A stretch of DNA of 39,164 nt from Chromatiaceae bacterium (lineage in GTDB: Bacteria > Pseudomonadota > Gammaproteobacteria > Chromatiales > Chromatiaceae): NCBI GenBank assembly GCA_013426805.1, contig JACDZG010000065.1, positions 1-39,164 of the forward strand, read 5' to 3'. This document shows positions 14,183 to 23,859 of this stretch, piece after piece. Below the pieces are notes generated by a model, which saw only the letters and a program-made list of their open reading frames with translations, searched no databases and was not told where the DNA came from. The position numbers were made by a program, and so were the translations under genes. The first letter of the stretch is position 1; each line of letters begins with the position of its first letter.

Positions 14183-16111
14183 TCACGGCACCACGGAATA
14201 CGCCTTCACCCGCTGGTTGTTACCGTCATCGGCCTCCCGGATGGTGCAGTCGCTGTCCGCGTAGGCGCGCAAGGACTTGGCACCCGTAGCACCGGCAGAC
14301 AGCCCGGAGAGCGTCAAGGTCCGCTTGGCACCGGGCGCCAGCAGGCCAATGACCGCCGCGGCGTCGCCCGTCGCCGCGCACGTCGCGACGGCCGGTTGAT
14401 CGACCCACAGCGCCAGCGTGCCCGCGTCGGCACTCCCCGAACCCTGGTTCTTCACCGTTACCGCGGCACTGAAAGTGCCGTTGGCAGACGGGCGGTTAGG
14501 TGTCAGGACGATGTCGGTGACCATGACGTCGGCGGCCGGCTGCGTAACGACCCGATAGCGCTTAACGGACTCATTGTTGGCTTCATCGGATTCCGCGGTC
14601 TGACACTGGTTGTCCACGACGACGCGCAGGGTCTGGTATTTGGCTGCACCGGCCGGCAGGCCGCTGACCTTGACCGTCTGCTTGGCGCCCGCCGCCAGCG
14701 TTGGCAAGGTCAGGGATCGATCGCCCACGGCACCGCAGTCCTGGGCCTCCGGCTGGTTGGCCCAGACTTCCAGTGTTCCCGGCGTCCCGGCCGCCGTGCC
14801 CCGATTCTTCACCGTGACCGAGGCACTGAAGGTGCCGTTGGCGAGCGGGGCGCTCGGGTTCAGGGTGATGTTGGTCACCAGGAAGTCGGGGGCTGAAGTC
14901 GGGGGAAACCCGAGAACAGAGACCGGATTCAGAGGATGATAGTTAGGATGAGGATAGTCGGTCCCGTCGCCGAGTCGGCCGTGCAAGCTCAACCCCCAGG
15001 CCCAAAGACTGCCATCGGTTTTGAAAGCGAGGGTGTGAGCGTCTCCAGCAGCGACGGCGGCTACGCCGGTCGTGACTTGGATTGGAGTTGGATGACTGGT
15101 TTGCGTGCCGTCGCCGAGTACACCGTAGTAGTTAGACCCCCAGGCCCAGAGGGTGCCATCGGTCGTGAGGGCCAGACCATGGACTTGTCCGGTTGCCATG
15201 GTTATGACCTCGGTGGGCACCTGAACTTGGGCTGGAACCGCGTGATCCGTGGTGGTGCCGTCACCGAGTTGACCGTACGAGTTAGCCCCCCAAGCCCAGA
15301 GGGTACCGTCGGTCTTGAGTGCCAAACTGTGCTCAGGGCCGGCCGTCACGGCCGCCACCCCGGTCAGGACCTGAACCGGGCTCCGACGCACGGCGGTGGT
15401 GCCGTCGCCGAGTTGACCATAGTCGTTGCCCCCCCAGGCCCAGAGGGTCCCGTCGGTCTTGAGGGCCAGGCTATGAACATCCCCGGCCGCCACGGCCGCA
15501 ACCTCCGTCAGGGGAACTTGGACCGGGATCGGGGGCCAGTTCAGCGACGGACCGTCGCCGAGTTGGCCCCACGAGTTATTGCCGAACGCCCAGAGAGTGC
15601 CATCGGTCTTGAGGACGAGGCTATGAATAAATCCGCCGGCGACGCCCGCAACCCCGGTCATCACCTGGACGGGGCGATTCACAACTTCCCCAAGCGTGCT
15701 ATCGCCGAGCTGCCCCCACTCGTTGTACCCCCACGCCCACAGGCTACCGTCGGATTTAATCGCAAAGGAAGCTGAATCCGCGGCGGCCACGTCGGTGACT
15801 TCGGTGAGCACCTGAACCGGAGTCGTTGCGTACATCACGTCCGGCCACGTACCGTCGCCGATCTGACCTGCCCCGTTAAACCCCCAGGTCCAGACGCTGC
15901 CATCGGACTTGATAGCCAGGCTGTGTGCTCCCCCGCAGGCAAGGCGCCGCATGTCAGGGTTGTCCACCGCCAATGGCGAGCCCGGCAGCGCTTCCAGCCC
16001 GGCCTCGGCCAGTCCCGTGACTGGGTTCAATGCCAGCGACAAGCACAAACCACAGAACACTACGCGCTGTTCGCGCGGCCCCGAACGGTTTTGGATTTTC
16101 CTGAAAGACAT
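14183..16111 (-). CDS. Exported RCC1-repeat propeller protein with two CARDB-like domains
   Basis: A 642-residue protein. ATG 16111 is preceded by AGGGG at good spacing; the 21 upstream residues of the open frame are not signal-like. There is an N-terminal signal segment (VVFCGLCLSLALNPVTGLAEA). Seven RCC1-type repeats follow (GxxHSLALKTDGTLWAWGxNxxGQLGDGT) at about 50-390, enough for one seven-bladed propeller. Two beta-sandwich repeats of CARDB type close the protein (NITLNPSAPLANGTFSASVTVKN and DIVLTPNRPSANGTFSAAVTVKN). It is probably a periplasmic or secreted binding protein. Ligand unknown. It stands alone. Confidence 0.85.
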   Translation of the reverse strand: MSFRKIQNRSGPREQRVVFCGLCLSLALNPVTGLAEAGLEALPGSPLAVDNPDMRRLACGGAHSLAIKSDGSVWTWGFNGAGQIGDGTWPDVMYATTPVQVLTEVTDVAAADSASFAIKSDGSLWAWGYNEWGQLGDSTLGEVVNRPVQVMTGVAGVAGGFIHSLVLKTDGTLWAFGNNSWGQLGDGPSLNWPPIPVQVPLTEVAAVAAGDVHSLALKTDGTLWAWGGNDYGQLGDGTTAVRRSPVQVLTGVAAVTAGPEHSLALKTDGTLWAWGANSYGQLGDGTTTDHAVPAQVQVPTEVITMATGQVHGLALTTDGTLWAWGSNYYGVLGDGTQTSHPTPIQVTTGVAAVAAGDAHTLAFKTDGSLWAWGLSLHGRLGDGTDYPHPNYHPLNPVSVLGFPPTSAPDFLVTNITLNPSAPLANGTFSASVTVKNRGTAAGTPGTLEVWANQPEAQDCGAVGDRSLTLPTLAAGAKQTVKVSGLPAGAAKYQTLRVVVDNQCQTAESDEANNESVKRYRVVTQPAADVMVTDIVLTPNRPSANGTFSAAVTVKNQGSGSADAGTLALWVDQPAVATCAATGDAAAVIGLLAPGAKRTLTLSGLSAGATGAKSLRAYADSDCTIREADDGNNQRVKAYSVVP

Positions 16112-16260
16112 GTGTACCCCTGCCGATAGTTGGTGGCGGATCAGACGCGTTGCGACGCTACCATGACCGCGCATTCGTGTTCAATTACCAGACGATAGCG
16201 GGTCGAATGGACGGCACGAGCGGTCCGCGCAGCTACCACAGGGCCGCGGCAGCGGCTCGC

Positions 16261-18324
16261 CTACTTGACCTTCATCCCCGGCGCGGCGCCCTCATCCGGA
16301 CTCAGAATGAAAATCTCCGCCCCGCCGGGGCCGGCGGCCAGCACCATGCCCTCCGAGACGCCGAAGCGCATCTTGCGCGGGGCCAGGTTAGCGACCATGA
16401 CGGTCAGCCGACCGACCAGATCCGCCGGGTCATAGGCGGCGCGGATGCCGGCGAAGACCTGACGGGTCTCCCCGTCCAGATCGAGCGTGAGCGCCAGCAG
16501 CTTGTCCGCTCCGTCCACCAAATCGGCGGCGACGATCCGGGCCACGCGCAGGTCGACCTTGGCAAAGGTGTCGAAGTCGATGGTCGCGGCGATGGGGTTG
16601 CGGGTCAGATGCGGGCTGGTGTCGGCGCGCACCAGCGCCTCGCCCTGGTCGGCGGCGGCCACCGCCTTGTGCGTCAGGTCTTCTTTGGAGGCCGCCAGCA
16701 GGGCCGCGATCTGCACCGGATCGACCCGCGTCATCAATGGTTTGAACTGGGCGATCCCGTGGTCGAGCAGGGGCGCCTGCAGGTCCGCCCAGGCGAGGGG
16801 CGCCACCTGCAGGAAGGCCTCGGAATCCGCGGCGGTGCCGGGCAGGATGGGCTTGAGCCAGCCGATCAGCAGGCGGAACAGGTTGAGCCCCATGGTGCAG
16901 ATGCCCTGCAGCTCCGCCTCCCGACCGGGCTGCTTGGCCGCCACCCAGGGCGCCTGTTCGTCGATGTACTGGTTGGCGCGATCGGCCAGGGCCATGATCT
17001 CGCGCACCGCGCGGCTGTATTCGCGGGCCTCGTAGGCGCTGGCGATCGACGCCCCGGCGGCGGTGAAAGCGGCGAACAGGTCCGGGTCCGGCAGCGCCGC
17101 GGACAGGCGTCCGCCGAATCCCTTGACGATGAACCCGGCCGAGCGGCTGGCGATGTTGACCACCTTGCCCACCAGGTCGGCGTTCACCCGGAACTGGAAG
17201 TCCTCCAGATTGAGATCGATATCGTCGACCCCAGGGCCCAGTTTGGCGGCGAAGTAGTAGCGCAGATACTCCGGATTGAGATGATCCAGATAGGTGCGCG
17301 CCTTGATGAAGGTGCCGCGCGACTTGGACATCTTGGCGCCGTCGACGGTGAGGAACCCGTGGGCGAAAACGGCACTCGGCGTGCGGAACCCGGCCCCATG
17401 GAGCATCGCCGGCCAGAACAGGGCATGGAAATAGATGATGTCCTTGCCGATGAAGTGATAGAGCTCGGCGGTCGCATCCTTGGCCCAGTAATCGTCGAAT
17501 TCCAGCCCTGGGGTGCGGTCGCAGAGGTTCCGGAAACTCGCCATATAGCCGATGGGCGCATCCAGCCAGACATAGAAGAATTTGTCCGGATGGTCGGGGA
17601 TAGCGAAGCCGAAATAAGGCGCGTCGCGCGAGATGTCCCACTCCTGCAAGCCGGCCTCGAACCACTCGCCGAGCTTGTTGGCCACCTCCTTCTGCACACT
17701 GCCGCTGCTGGTCCAGGTCTTGAGCATCTCCTCGAAATCGCCGAGTTTGAAGAAGAAATGCTCGGACTCGCGCTGCTCCGGCACCGCGCCTGAAACGGCC
17801 GAACGCGGGTTCTTCAGTTCGTTGGGCGAATAGCTGGCCCCACACGCCTCGCAGTTGTCGCCGTACTGATCGGGGGCACCGCACTTGGGACACTCGCCTT
17901 TGATGAAGCGGTCGGGCAGGAACATCTGCTCCACCGGGTCGAAGGCCTGGGTGATGGTGCGCCGCGCGATATGGCCGGCGTCGCGATTACGCTCGTAGAT
18001 CAGCGTGGCGTAGTACCGGTTCTCGTCGGAATGGGTGGAGTGGTAGTTGTCGAAGGCGATGCGGAAGGCGGCGAAGTCCGCCTGATGCTCGCGCGCCACC
18101 CGCTCGATCAGCGCCTCGGGGGTAATCCCCTCCTCCCGCGCCTTGAGCATGATGGGGGTGCCGTGAGCGTCGTCGGCGCAGCAGTACCAGCACTGGTGAC
18201 CGCGCATCCGCTGGAAGCGCGCCCACATGTCGGTCTGGATGTATTCCACCAGGTGGCCGATATGGATCGGACCGTTGGCGTAGGGCAGCGCGCTGGTGAT
18301 CAGGATGTGGCGGGGATCAGTCAT
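16261..18324 (-). CDS. metG: Methionine-tRNA ligase
   Basis: A 687-residue class I aminoacyl-tRNA synthetase that charges methionine onto tRNA-Met. It starts [18 protein letters not shown]; the HIGH motif is [13 protein letters not shown] is KMSKSRGTF, and a zinc knuckle with CPKCG and CEACG lies between them. The C-terminus has the dimerising tRNA-binding (EMAP-like) domain ([17 protein letters not shown]), so this is the long form. The frame is open 40 residues further upstream, but the family starts at ATG 18324. It is divergent from mrp across 235 nt that must carry both promoters. Essential housekeeping gene. Confidence 0.97.
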   Translation of the reverse strand: MTDPRHILITSALPYANGPIHIGHLVEYIQTDMWARFQRMRGHQCWYCCADDAHGTPIMLKAREEGITPEALIERVAREHQADFAAFRIAFDNYHSTHSDENRYYATLIYERNRDAGHIARRTITQAFDPVEQMFLPDRFIKGECPKCGAPDQYGDNCEACGASYSPNELKNPRSAVSGAVPEQRESEHFFFKLGDFEEMLKTWTSSGSVQKEVANKLGEWFEAGLQEWDISRDAPYFGFAIPDHPDKFFYVWLDAPIGYMASFRNLCDRTPGLEFDDYWAKDATAELYHFIGKDIIYFHALFWPAMLHGAGFRTPSAVFAHGFLTVDGAKMSKSRGTFIKARTYLDHLNPEYLRYYFAAKLGPGVDDIDLNLEDFQFRVNADLVGKVVNIASRSAGFIVKGFGGRLSAALPDPDLFAAFTAAGASIASAYEAREYSRAVREIMALADRANQYIDEQAPWVAAKQPGREAELQGICTMGLNLFRLLIGWLKPILPGTAADSEAFLQVAPLAWADLQAPLLDHGIAQFKPLMTRVDPVQIAALLAASKEDLTHKAVAAADQGEALVRADTSPHLTRNPIAATIDFDTFAKVDLRVARIVAADLVDGADKLLALTLDLDGETRQVFAGIRAAYDPADLVGRLTVMVANLAPRKMRFGVSEGMVLAAGPGGAEIFILSPDEGAAPGMKVK

Positions 18325-18559
18325 GGGAGTCCAGGGGTAGGTCGCAAGCGACATGCAGGCGATCAGTATCTCACGAGCCGGGGCCGGGCGACCAACCGTG
18401 CTACCCTTGATAACCACCGGTGTTGGACAGACTTCCGCCAACAAGTCTGAGCGGCGACCGGCGTGCCGGTGCCTTGCCCGCCCACACCCCGAACCATCCC
18501 CAACCGAATATCAGGTGCCGGCCCGCGCCGACACGCAGCAGTACAGCGGAGCAGAATCA

Positions 18560-19651
18560 ATGGCTGAAGTCACGAAAGAACTGATCGAGACGGCAATCAA
18601 GGGCTATGTCGAGCCCCACCTGAAGCGCGATCTGATCGCGGCCGGCACGGTCAAGGCGATCGAGATCGAGGGTGGCCAGGTCAAGGTCAAGGTCGTTCTG
18701 GGCTTCCCCGCCAAGGGTATCCAGCGGTCTTTGGCCGACGGGATCGAGGAACGGATCATGGCCGTCCCCGGCGTCACCGCGGCCACGGTGGATGTCAGTT
18801 GGGAGATCAAGGCCCACTCGGTCCAGAAGTCGCTCAAGCCGATCGACAACGTCAAGAATATCATCGCCGTTGCCTCCGGCAAGGGCGGTGTGGGCAAGTC
18901 CACCACCGCGGTCAACCTGGCGCTCGCCCTGTCCGCCGAGGGCGCCAAGGTCGGCATCCTTGATGCCGACATCTACGGCCCCTCCCAGCCGCGCATGCTC
19001 GGCATCACCGGCAAGCCCGAGTCCAAGGACGGTAAGAGCCTGGAGCCGATGAACAGCTATCACCTCCAGGCCATGTCCATCGGCTTCCTGATCGACGAGG
19101 AAACACCGATGATCTGGCGCGGCCCCATGGTCACTCAGGCCCTGGAGCAACTCCTGAACGACACCAACTGGTCTGATCTCGACTATCTCGTCATCGACCT
19201 GCCGCCGGGCACCGGCGACACCCAATTGACCCTGGCGCAGAAGGTGCCGGTCTCGGGCGCGATCATCGTCACCACGCCCCAGGACATCGCCCTGCTGGAC
19301 GCCCGCAAGGGGCTCAAGATGTTCCAAAAGGTCGAGGTGCCGGTGCTCGGCATCGTCGAGAACATGAGCATCCACATCTGCTCCAAGTGCGGCCACGAGG
19401 AGCACATCTTCGGCTCCGGCGGCGGCCAGAACATGTCCGAGCAATACGGCATCGACCTGCTGGGCTCCCTGCCGCTCGACATCCACATCCGCGTGGAAAC
19501 CGACAGCGGCAAGCCGACCGTCGTCGCCCAGCCCGAGTGCCGCGCCACCCAGATCTACCGCGAGATCGCCCGCAAGACCGCGGCCAAGCTGTCGCTCCAG
19601 GCCAAGGACTATGCGGCCAAGTTCCCGCGGATCGTCATTCAGAACAACTGA
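18560..19651 (+). CDS. mrp: Iron-sulfur cluster carrier protein Mrp/ApbC
   Basis: A 363-residue cytoplasmic ATPase that carries Fe-S clusters to target proteins. The N-terminal DUF59/MIP18 domain (residues 1-90) is followed by the P-loop domain with ASGKGGVGKSTTAVN (about 107), DADIYGPSQPRMLG, DLPPGTGDTQLT and the cluster-ligating pair CSKCG. ATG 18560 is preceded by GGAG. The frame is open 69 residues upstream, with no similarity there. The metG-mrp divergent arrangement is common in gammaproteobacteria. A GC-rich hairpin follows the stop. Confidence 0.96.
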   Translation: MAEVTKELIETAIKGYVEPHLKRDLIAAGTVKAIEIEGGQVKVKVVLGFPAKGIQRSLADGIEERIMAVPGVTAATVDVSWEIKAHSVQKSLKPIDNVKNIIAVASGKGGVGKSTTAVNLALALSAEGAKVGILDADIYGPSQPRMLGITGKPESKDGKSLEPMNSYHLQAMSIGFLIDEETPMIWRGPMVTQALEQLLNDTNWSDLDYLVIDLPPGTGDTQLTLAQKVPVSGAIIVTTPQDIALLDARKGLKMFQKVEVPVLGIVENMSIHICSKCGHEEHIFGSGGGQNMSEQYGIDLLGSLPLDIHIRVETDSGKPTVVAQPECRATQIYREIARKTAAKLSLQAKDYAAKFPRIVIQNN

Positions 19652-19657
19652 TCCCCT

Positions 19658-19679
19658 GCGGGCGGCGCCGGCCGCCCGC
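19658..19679 (+). terminator. GC-rich hairpin after mrp
   Basis: A 9-bp perfect stem GCGGGCGGC/GCCGCCCGC with a 4-nt loop, 7 nt after the mrp stop. There is only a short T run, so it is a weak intrinsic terminator or an mRNA-stabilising hairpin. Confidence 0.55.
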
Positions 19680-19827
19680 ATTGGCTGATGGGTTCGGGCC
19701 GGGCCGCCGAACCCGCCGAGCGGGAAGACCGGCTCCAGCGTACCGGGATATCTTTATCTGGGTGATTTCCGGAACACCGGCGTCCCGAAGTCCAAGACTT
19801 GCGTCTTGGCACTCGGTGTAATCTGTC

Positions 19828-20418
19828 TTATCGAAAATGCTCAGCCAGCATGGCGTTGATTTCATCAATGTCAAAAGCGACAGGATCGAATTCGCCACCG
19901 ATCCATTCTTTGTATTCTTCATGTTCCTCATGCGCCGGATCGGCGATGGCTTCGAGAAAATTGTAGTAACCCCAAATCCCCCCAACATCTTCCGGCGGAC
20001 AGGCCCCCTTCCCTTTGATACATGTTGGCAATAATATCTCTGGGTCAACAGGCAGAATTTTCTCAAGGGTGATTTTATGCTCCCAGGAATCTCCGAAATC
20101 ATATTCATAGAGAATCGATTCCTTCTCGCTCTTCAGGAGTTGATTGAGCTGATAGCGTTGCTCGTTCAGCATCTCCATAGAATCAAAATCCAAATCAGGG
20201 AGGGGCGCTCCGTAGCGTCTCCCATCGGATACAAACTGATGCAAGTGGCAGTCAGACCATCCCATGACGATTTGTATTACGTCATGACAGCGCGGCAGCG
20301 ACACCGCATCAGCGATCAGAATTCGTCGCCAAATCGGCGGCTTTGCACCGTTGAGGGTGATCTTTAGCTGATAGACTTTTTGGCTTTTCTTCGTCATGAT
20401 TCTTACTCGCTCCACCAT
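19828..20418 (-). CDS. Plasmid pRiA4b ORF-3 family protein
   Basis: A 196-residue protein with the family signature: VYQLKITLNGAKPPIWRRI near the N-terminus, HDVIQIVMGWSDCHLHQF, YEYDFGDSWEHKITLEKI, and a C-terminal acidic part containing CPPEDVGGIWGYYNFLEAI. The family is abundant and often near mobile elements; its biochemical role is not established. ATG 20418 has GAGGA 11 nt upstream; ATG 20397 (MTKKSQ) with GGAG 12 nt upstream is equally possible. Codon use and GC are lower than in its neighbours (AT-rich for this genome), which suggests recent transfer. A CCAAGAC/GTCTTGG hairpin (19792-19809) follows the stop. Confidence 0.85.
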   Translation of the reverse strand: MVERVRIMTKKSQKVYQLKITLNGAKPPIWRRILIADAVSLPRCHDVIQIVMGWSDCHLHQFVSDGRRYGAPLPDLDFDSMEMLNEQRYQLNQLLKSEKESILYEYDFGDSWEHKITLEKILPVDPEILLPTCIKGKGACPPEDVGGIWGYYNFLEAIADPAHEEHEEYKEWIGGEFDPVAFDIDEINAMLAEHFR

Positions 20419-20660
20419 GTAGACTTAGTTCCTCATCAGTCTCTAGTTTACCCTACAAGGCCGGGTGGACGGAACGGTCCTTACCGATGTCGATTGCCGC
20501 GGGGTGGTCGCCGGCCGCCGGCACGATGAACTGCACCCGACCAATGTGACTGTCGACGCGACGAGGCAGGCGGGCGAAAAGACGAACGAAGTGGTACAAG
20601 ACTTGACAGAAATCGCCTCATCTTCCAGCAAGCCACCACACCTTGGGGGACCCCATCGCC

Positions 20661-21443
20661 ATGAGCCCAGTCACCACGCCCCTCGAAGCCTCGCCCCGCC
20701 TGCCAACCGCGCAGTCGCTCGCCGACCAGCCTGAGCTGTGGGGCGAACCGCGATCCGCCGATGACCTGATGGTCTCGGAACACACCTATTGGGTCCAGTA
20801 TTACCGAAAGTCGGACGTCCGTTACGAGTGGCAGAACGGCCGACTGGAAGAAAAACCGGTGTCCGACGACCGGACTGCTCTGGTCTGCAACTGGCTCACG
20901 GAACTGCTGCGGCTCTTCCTGCGGACGCGGCCGATCGCCTGGATGGCTGCCCCGGGGATGGGCTTTCGCCTGCCGCTACCGGACGGCATCGTCATCCGCA
21001 AACCGCAGATCGGGATGGTGCGTACCGACAACCCCCAGCCCTTGTTGCCACTGGATGCCTCCTACCATGGCGTTTACGACCTCTGCGTCGAGGCCCTGTC
21101 CGACCAGGAGCGCAGCGGGATCACGCACGAAACGGCGACCAGGCAGGCCGAGTACGCCGCCGCGGGCGTGCCCGAGTATTACATCCTGCACCGCGAGCCC
21201 GAGCGCCAGGCCTTTTTCACCCGCACGGCTGCCGGGGTCTATGTCCCGATCGCGCCGCAGGACGGGATCATCCGCTCGCGCGTGCTGCCGGGGCTGCAAT
21301 TTCGGCTGCGCGACCTGATCGCCCGGCCCGCCCCCGAGGCGCTGCACGACGACCCGGTCTATGCCGGATTCGTGCTCGCCGATTGGCCCCCGGAGCAAGA
21401 GCAAGAGCACCAGCAGGCGCAGCGCGCCGACCTGGAAGCTTAG
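20661..21443 (+). CDS. Uma2 family (DUF820) putative nuclease-fold protein
   Basis: A 260-residue member of the Uma2/DUF820 family, which has a restriction-endonuclease-like fold. Visible are YEWQNGRLEEKPVSD (family start around residue 60), PDGIVIRKPQIGMV, the DLCVEALSDQERSG block with the putative active-site acidic residues, and AEYAAAGVPEYYIL. ATG 20661 is chosen, with a G-rich tract about 11 nt upstream. The C-terminus is Gln/Glu-rich (EQEQEHQQAQRAD). Uma2 genes are highly repeated in cyanobacteria and Chromatiales; cellular role unknown. Confidence 0.87.
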   Translation: MSPVTTPLEASPRLPTAQSLADQPELWGEPRSADDLMVSEHTYWVQYYRKSDVRYEWQNGRLEEKPVSDDRTALVCNWLTELLRLFLRTRPIAWMAAPGMGFRLPLPDGIVIRKPQIGMVRTDNPQPLLPLDASYHGVYDLCVEALSDQERSGITHETATRQAEYAAAGVPEYYILHREPERQAFFTRTAAGVYVPIAPQDGIIRSRVLPGLQFRLRDLIARPAPEALHDDPVYAGFVLADWPPEQEQEHQQAQRADLEA

Positions 21444-21525
21444 ACCAAGAAACCATCCGACGCCGAGACGTCGTTTGAAAAGCCGCTGGCAGACCCGCCG
21501 GTCGGCGCGTATAATTCACGGTTCT

Positions 21526-21612
21526 GCCGGGGTGGCGAAACTGGTAGACGCATCAGACTCAAAATCTGACGGGGGCGACCCCATGCCGGTTCGATTCCGG
21601 CCCTCGGTACCA
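21526..21612 (+). tRNA. tRNA-Leu (CAA anticodon)
   Basis: Leucine-type tRNA with a long variable arm. It begins GCCGGGGTGGCGAAACTGG, has anticodon stem TCAGA/TCTGA around loop CTCAAAA (anticodon CAA), T arm CCGGTTCGATTCCGG, and an encoded CCA. The acceptor stem pairs with two G-U pairs. Confidence 0.95.
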
Positions 21613-21622
21613 AGAAAAGACA

Positions 21623-21655
21623 AGGGGTTAGGCGCAAACGCCTAACCCCTTTTTT
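21623..21655 (+). terminator. Strong intrinsic terminator after tRNA-Leu
   Basis: A 12-bp perfect stem AGGGGTTAGGCG/CGCCTAACCCCT, 4-nt loop CAAA, followed by a run of T. It lies 10 nt downstream of the encoded CCA and insulates the tRNA from the gene that follows. Confidence 0.92.
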
Positions 21656-21752
21656 GTTGTTGACGCACCCCAGGGGACACTCATGGGACACCGCCGCGAA
21701 AAAACCCGTTAGGTGCCGCGACGCGCCCCCCAACGCAGCGTTGAACAACAGC

Positions 21753-22703
21753 ATGAACCGCAGCGAACTGACCGAACTCATCCGCAACGGCGAGAACTCT
21801 GACGACGAAGAAGCCAGGCTGTACATGCAGTCGGGACGACTGCAATACGACCGCAAACCGATCCCCGGCGCCGACTTCGAGGCGCTGGACCAGCGGCGCC
21901 TGATCAACTATTTCCGTGACGTACGGCAACAGGACTACCCCGAGCCGAACGATCGCGACGGTTGGCTGCGACTGCTGATCAATACCGAATTGATGGTCGA
22001 AGACCGCGGCCGGGTCATGCCGAGCGTGGGCGGACTGCTGTTGTTCGGCGCCCAGCCCAAGCGCTACCTGCCGCAATCCGGCATCACCGCCGTCTCCTAC
22101 GCCGACACCGACCGGGACTACGACACCAAAGCCGGACCACGCACCCTGCGCGGACCCATCGTCTCCCTGTTCCCCGCGACCACGGACACGGCCGGCGCCG
22201 GTCATCTGCGGATGCCGCGCGATTTCTCCGCGGCCGACGGCGCGGTCGAGACCGGCCTCATCGCCGAAGCGCTCGATTTCGTCCGCCGCAACACCAACGT
22301 CCGTGCCTGGATCGACCCGGGCGGCACCCGCCGCGAACGCTGGGACTATCCGCTGGACGCCGTCCGCGAGGCGCTGGTCAATGCCGTCGCCCACCGTGAC
22401 TACAGCATCACCGTCATCGACATCGAACTGGCGCTCTACGCCGACCGCCTGGAAGTCATCTCCCCCGGCCGATTGCCGAATACCGTAACCATCGACAAGA
22501 TGCGCGCCGGGTACCGTGCCTCGCGCAATGAACTCATCAAAGAAATCCTGCGCGACTATCGCCTGATCGAAGCCACCGGACTCGGCGTCCCACGCAAAAT
22601 CATCCGCGGCATGCGCGAGCACAACGGCACCGAAGCCGACCTGATCGAAGACGGCGAACGTTTCATCGTGCGCCTGTGGAAGGATGGGGCGAACCCGGCG
22701 TAA
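21753..22703 (+). CDS. AlbA_2/COG2865-type ATP-binding protein with internal deletion
   Basis: A 316-residue protein. It begins MNRSELTELIRNGENS, the usual start of Schlafen/AlbA_2 proteins of this family, but jumps at once to DDEEARLYMQSGRLQYDRKP, a segment that normally follows about 100 residues of AlbA_2 DNA-binding domain. The rest is intact: VNTELMVED-like INTELMVEDRG, GGLLLFGAQPKRYLP, and a GHKL ATP-binding segment REALVNAVAHRDYS with SPGRLPNTVT. The deletion is in frame, so a product lacking the DNA-binding domain could still be made. ATG 21753 fits the family start. Members act as predicted transcription or defence regulators. Confidence 0.75.
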   Translation: MNRSELTELIRNGENSDDEEARLYMQSGRLQYDRKPIPGADFEALDQRRLINYFRDVRQQDYPEPNDRDGWLRLLINTELMVEDRGRVMPSVGGLLLFGAQPKRYLPQSGITAVSYADTDRDYDTKAGPRTLRGPIVSLFPATTDTAGAGHLRMPRDFSAADGAVETGLIAEALDFVRRNTNVRAWIDPGGTRRERWDYPLDAVREALVNAVAHRDYSITVIDIELALYADRLEVISPGRLPNTVTIDKMRAGYRASRNELIKEILRDYRLIEATGLGVPRKIIRGMREHNGTEADLIEDGERFIVRLWKDGANPA

Positions 22704-22930
22704 GTCGTCCTCGGCGCGCCTTCCCCGACCGCGGCCAGACAGGTCGTCACCCCATTTCGACCGTTCATCGGAAACGCCCGCCGCCCCCGCCCGCCTGATC
22801 GAGCCCTGATGCGATGAGCGCTCACAATCAGTCACCTGCCCCCCTCCCCGCCCCAGTACCACCAAGCGGCGGAACACGGTAAGATCGACCAAGCGTCTCG
22901 CTTGAAAGACCGATGCCGGAAGGACCGCAT

Positions 22931-23005
22931 ATGGAAACAGCGCTTTGCATTCACCGCGTTGCCGTGCCGCACGTCCTGTTGGCTGACGTCAGGGCCACAC
23001 CGTGA
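22931..23005 (+). CDS. Possible 24-residue leader ORF before the Fic gene
   Basis: ATG 22931 has the best ribosome-binding site in the area (GGAAGGA, 6 nt upstream) and encodes 24 residues (METALCIHRV...). Its stop overlaps an in-frame GTG (23002) of the Fic gene as GTGA, an arrangement that would couple translation. It matches no family I know. It may be a real leader peptide or the remnant of a lost gene. Confidence 0.3.
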   Translation: METALCIHRVAVPHVLLADVRATP

Positions 23006-23103
23006 ACAAATGCCCCGGCGCGCGGCAAGGCGGTAGCCTGCCCGAACCGCCGACTGAGCACCGCGGCCAATCCATCCCAGGTGATGAACCGCATCGGTAC
23101 CCC

Positions 23104-23838
23104 ATGAAACAGGATCTCTGGAAACACGCCATCACCACCTGGCGTACCACGTCCACCGCCGCCCGAGCGCAGACCCGCTGGAGCCGCATCCCGCGGAACG
23201 TCGCCGAGTCCATGGGGTTCGAGCGCGAGCCCGTCCAGTTGACGACCTTGGAGCACTGGCACGCCAACCCAAGCCGGCAGGCGACCGCCGGCCCTCAGGA
23301 ACTCCTCGCTGGCCCCAAGGCCATCGCCCGGCAAGTCCTGACCCTGGAACAGCAGATCGCACAGTCCCGCTTCGATACCCGAGCCCTGGACGACCAACTG
23401 GTGCACGACCTCCACACCGCCATCTGCGCGCCCGTTGCGCCGCATCTGGCCGGATGGCGCCGTGTCGGCGTCACCGTCGGCAGCCACATCGCCCCGGCCT
23501 GGCCCTTGGTGCCCATGCTCATGCGCGACTACGGACGCGATCTGGAAGCCCGCCTCGCCGCCCAGGGTTTGGAAACCACAGAACGGCTACTCGAAACCCT
23601 CGCCTTCGCCGAAGGCCGACTGCTCAGCATTCACCCCTTCGCCGACTACAACGGCCGGGTCACCCGCGTGTTTCTGCGTCTGTTGCTGCGTCGGCTGGAC
23701 CTTCCGCCGGTGCGACTGGCGCCGGGGGACGATGAGCGGGAGGCGTACCTCGCCGCCCTGACCGCCGCTGACTCCGGTGACCGACAGCGTTTGATGTGTA
23801 TTTGGTCTCAGCGCATCGCGAATGCCGCTAACCATTGA
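23104..23838 (+). CDS. Fic-domain protein upstream of cas1
   Basis: A 244-residue Fic protein. The Fic core HPFADYNGRVTR (about residues 177-188) keeps the catalytic histidine and the N-G-R of the family motif, so it may transfer AMP or another nucleotide group to a protein. The helical region before it (LLETLAFAEGRLLSI) is typical. No inhibitory (S/T)xxxE(G/N) helix is obvious. I use ATG 23104; GTG 23002 would add 34 Pro/Gly-rich residues and overlaps a short upstream ORF. It ends 21 nt before cas1, so it is probably transcribed with cas1 and cas2-3. Accessory role in the I-F module is inference. Confidence 0.8.
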   Translation: MKQDLWKHAITTWRTTSTAARAQTRWSRIPRNVAESMGFEREPVQLTTLEHWHANPSRQATAGPQELLAGPKAIARQVLTLEQQIAQSRFDTRALDDQLVHDLHTAICAPVAPHLAGWRRVGVTVGSHIAPAWPLVPMLMRDYGRDLEARLAAQGLETTERLLETLAFAEGRLLSIHPFADYNGRVTRVFLRLLLRRLDLPPVRLAPGDDEREAYLAALTAADSGDRQRLMCIWSQRIANAANH

Positions 23839-23859
23839 ACCTAACCTAATGGCGCCAAA

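Noticed and set aside
22704-22930. Search for a second target of the CRISPR-like guide upstream of Fic/cas1
   Set aside because: Best candidate is CCC followed by ATTTCGACCG, which matches only the first four guide positions; not significant.
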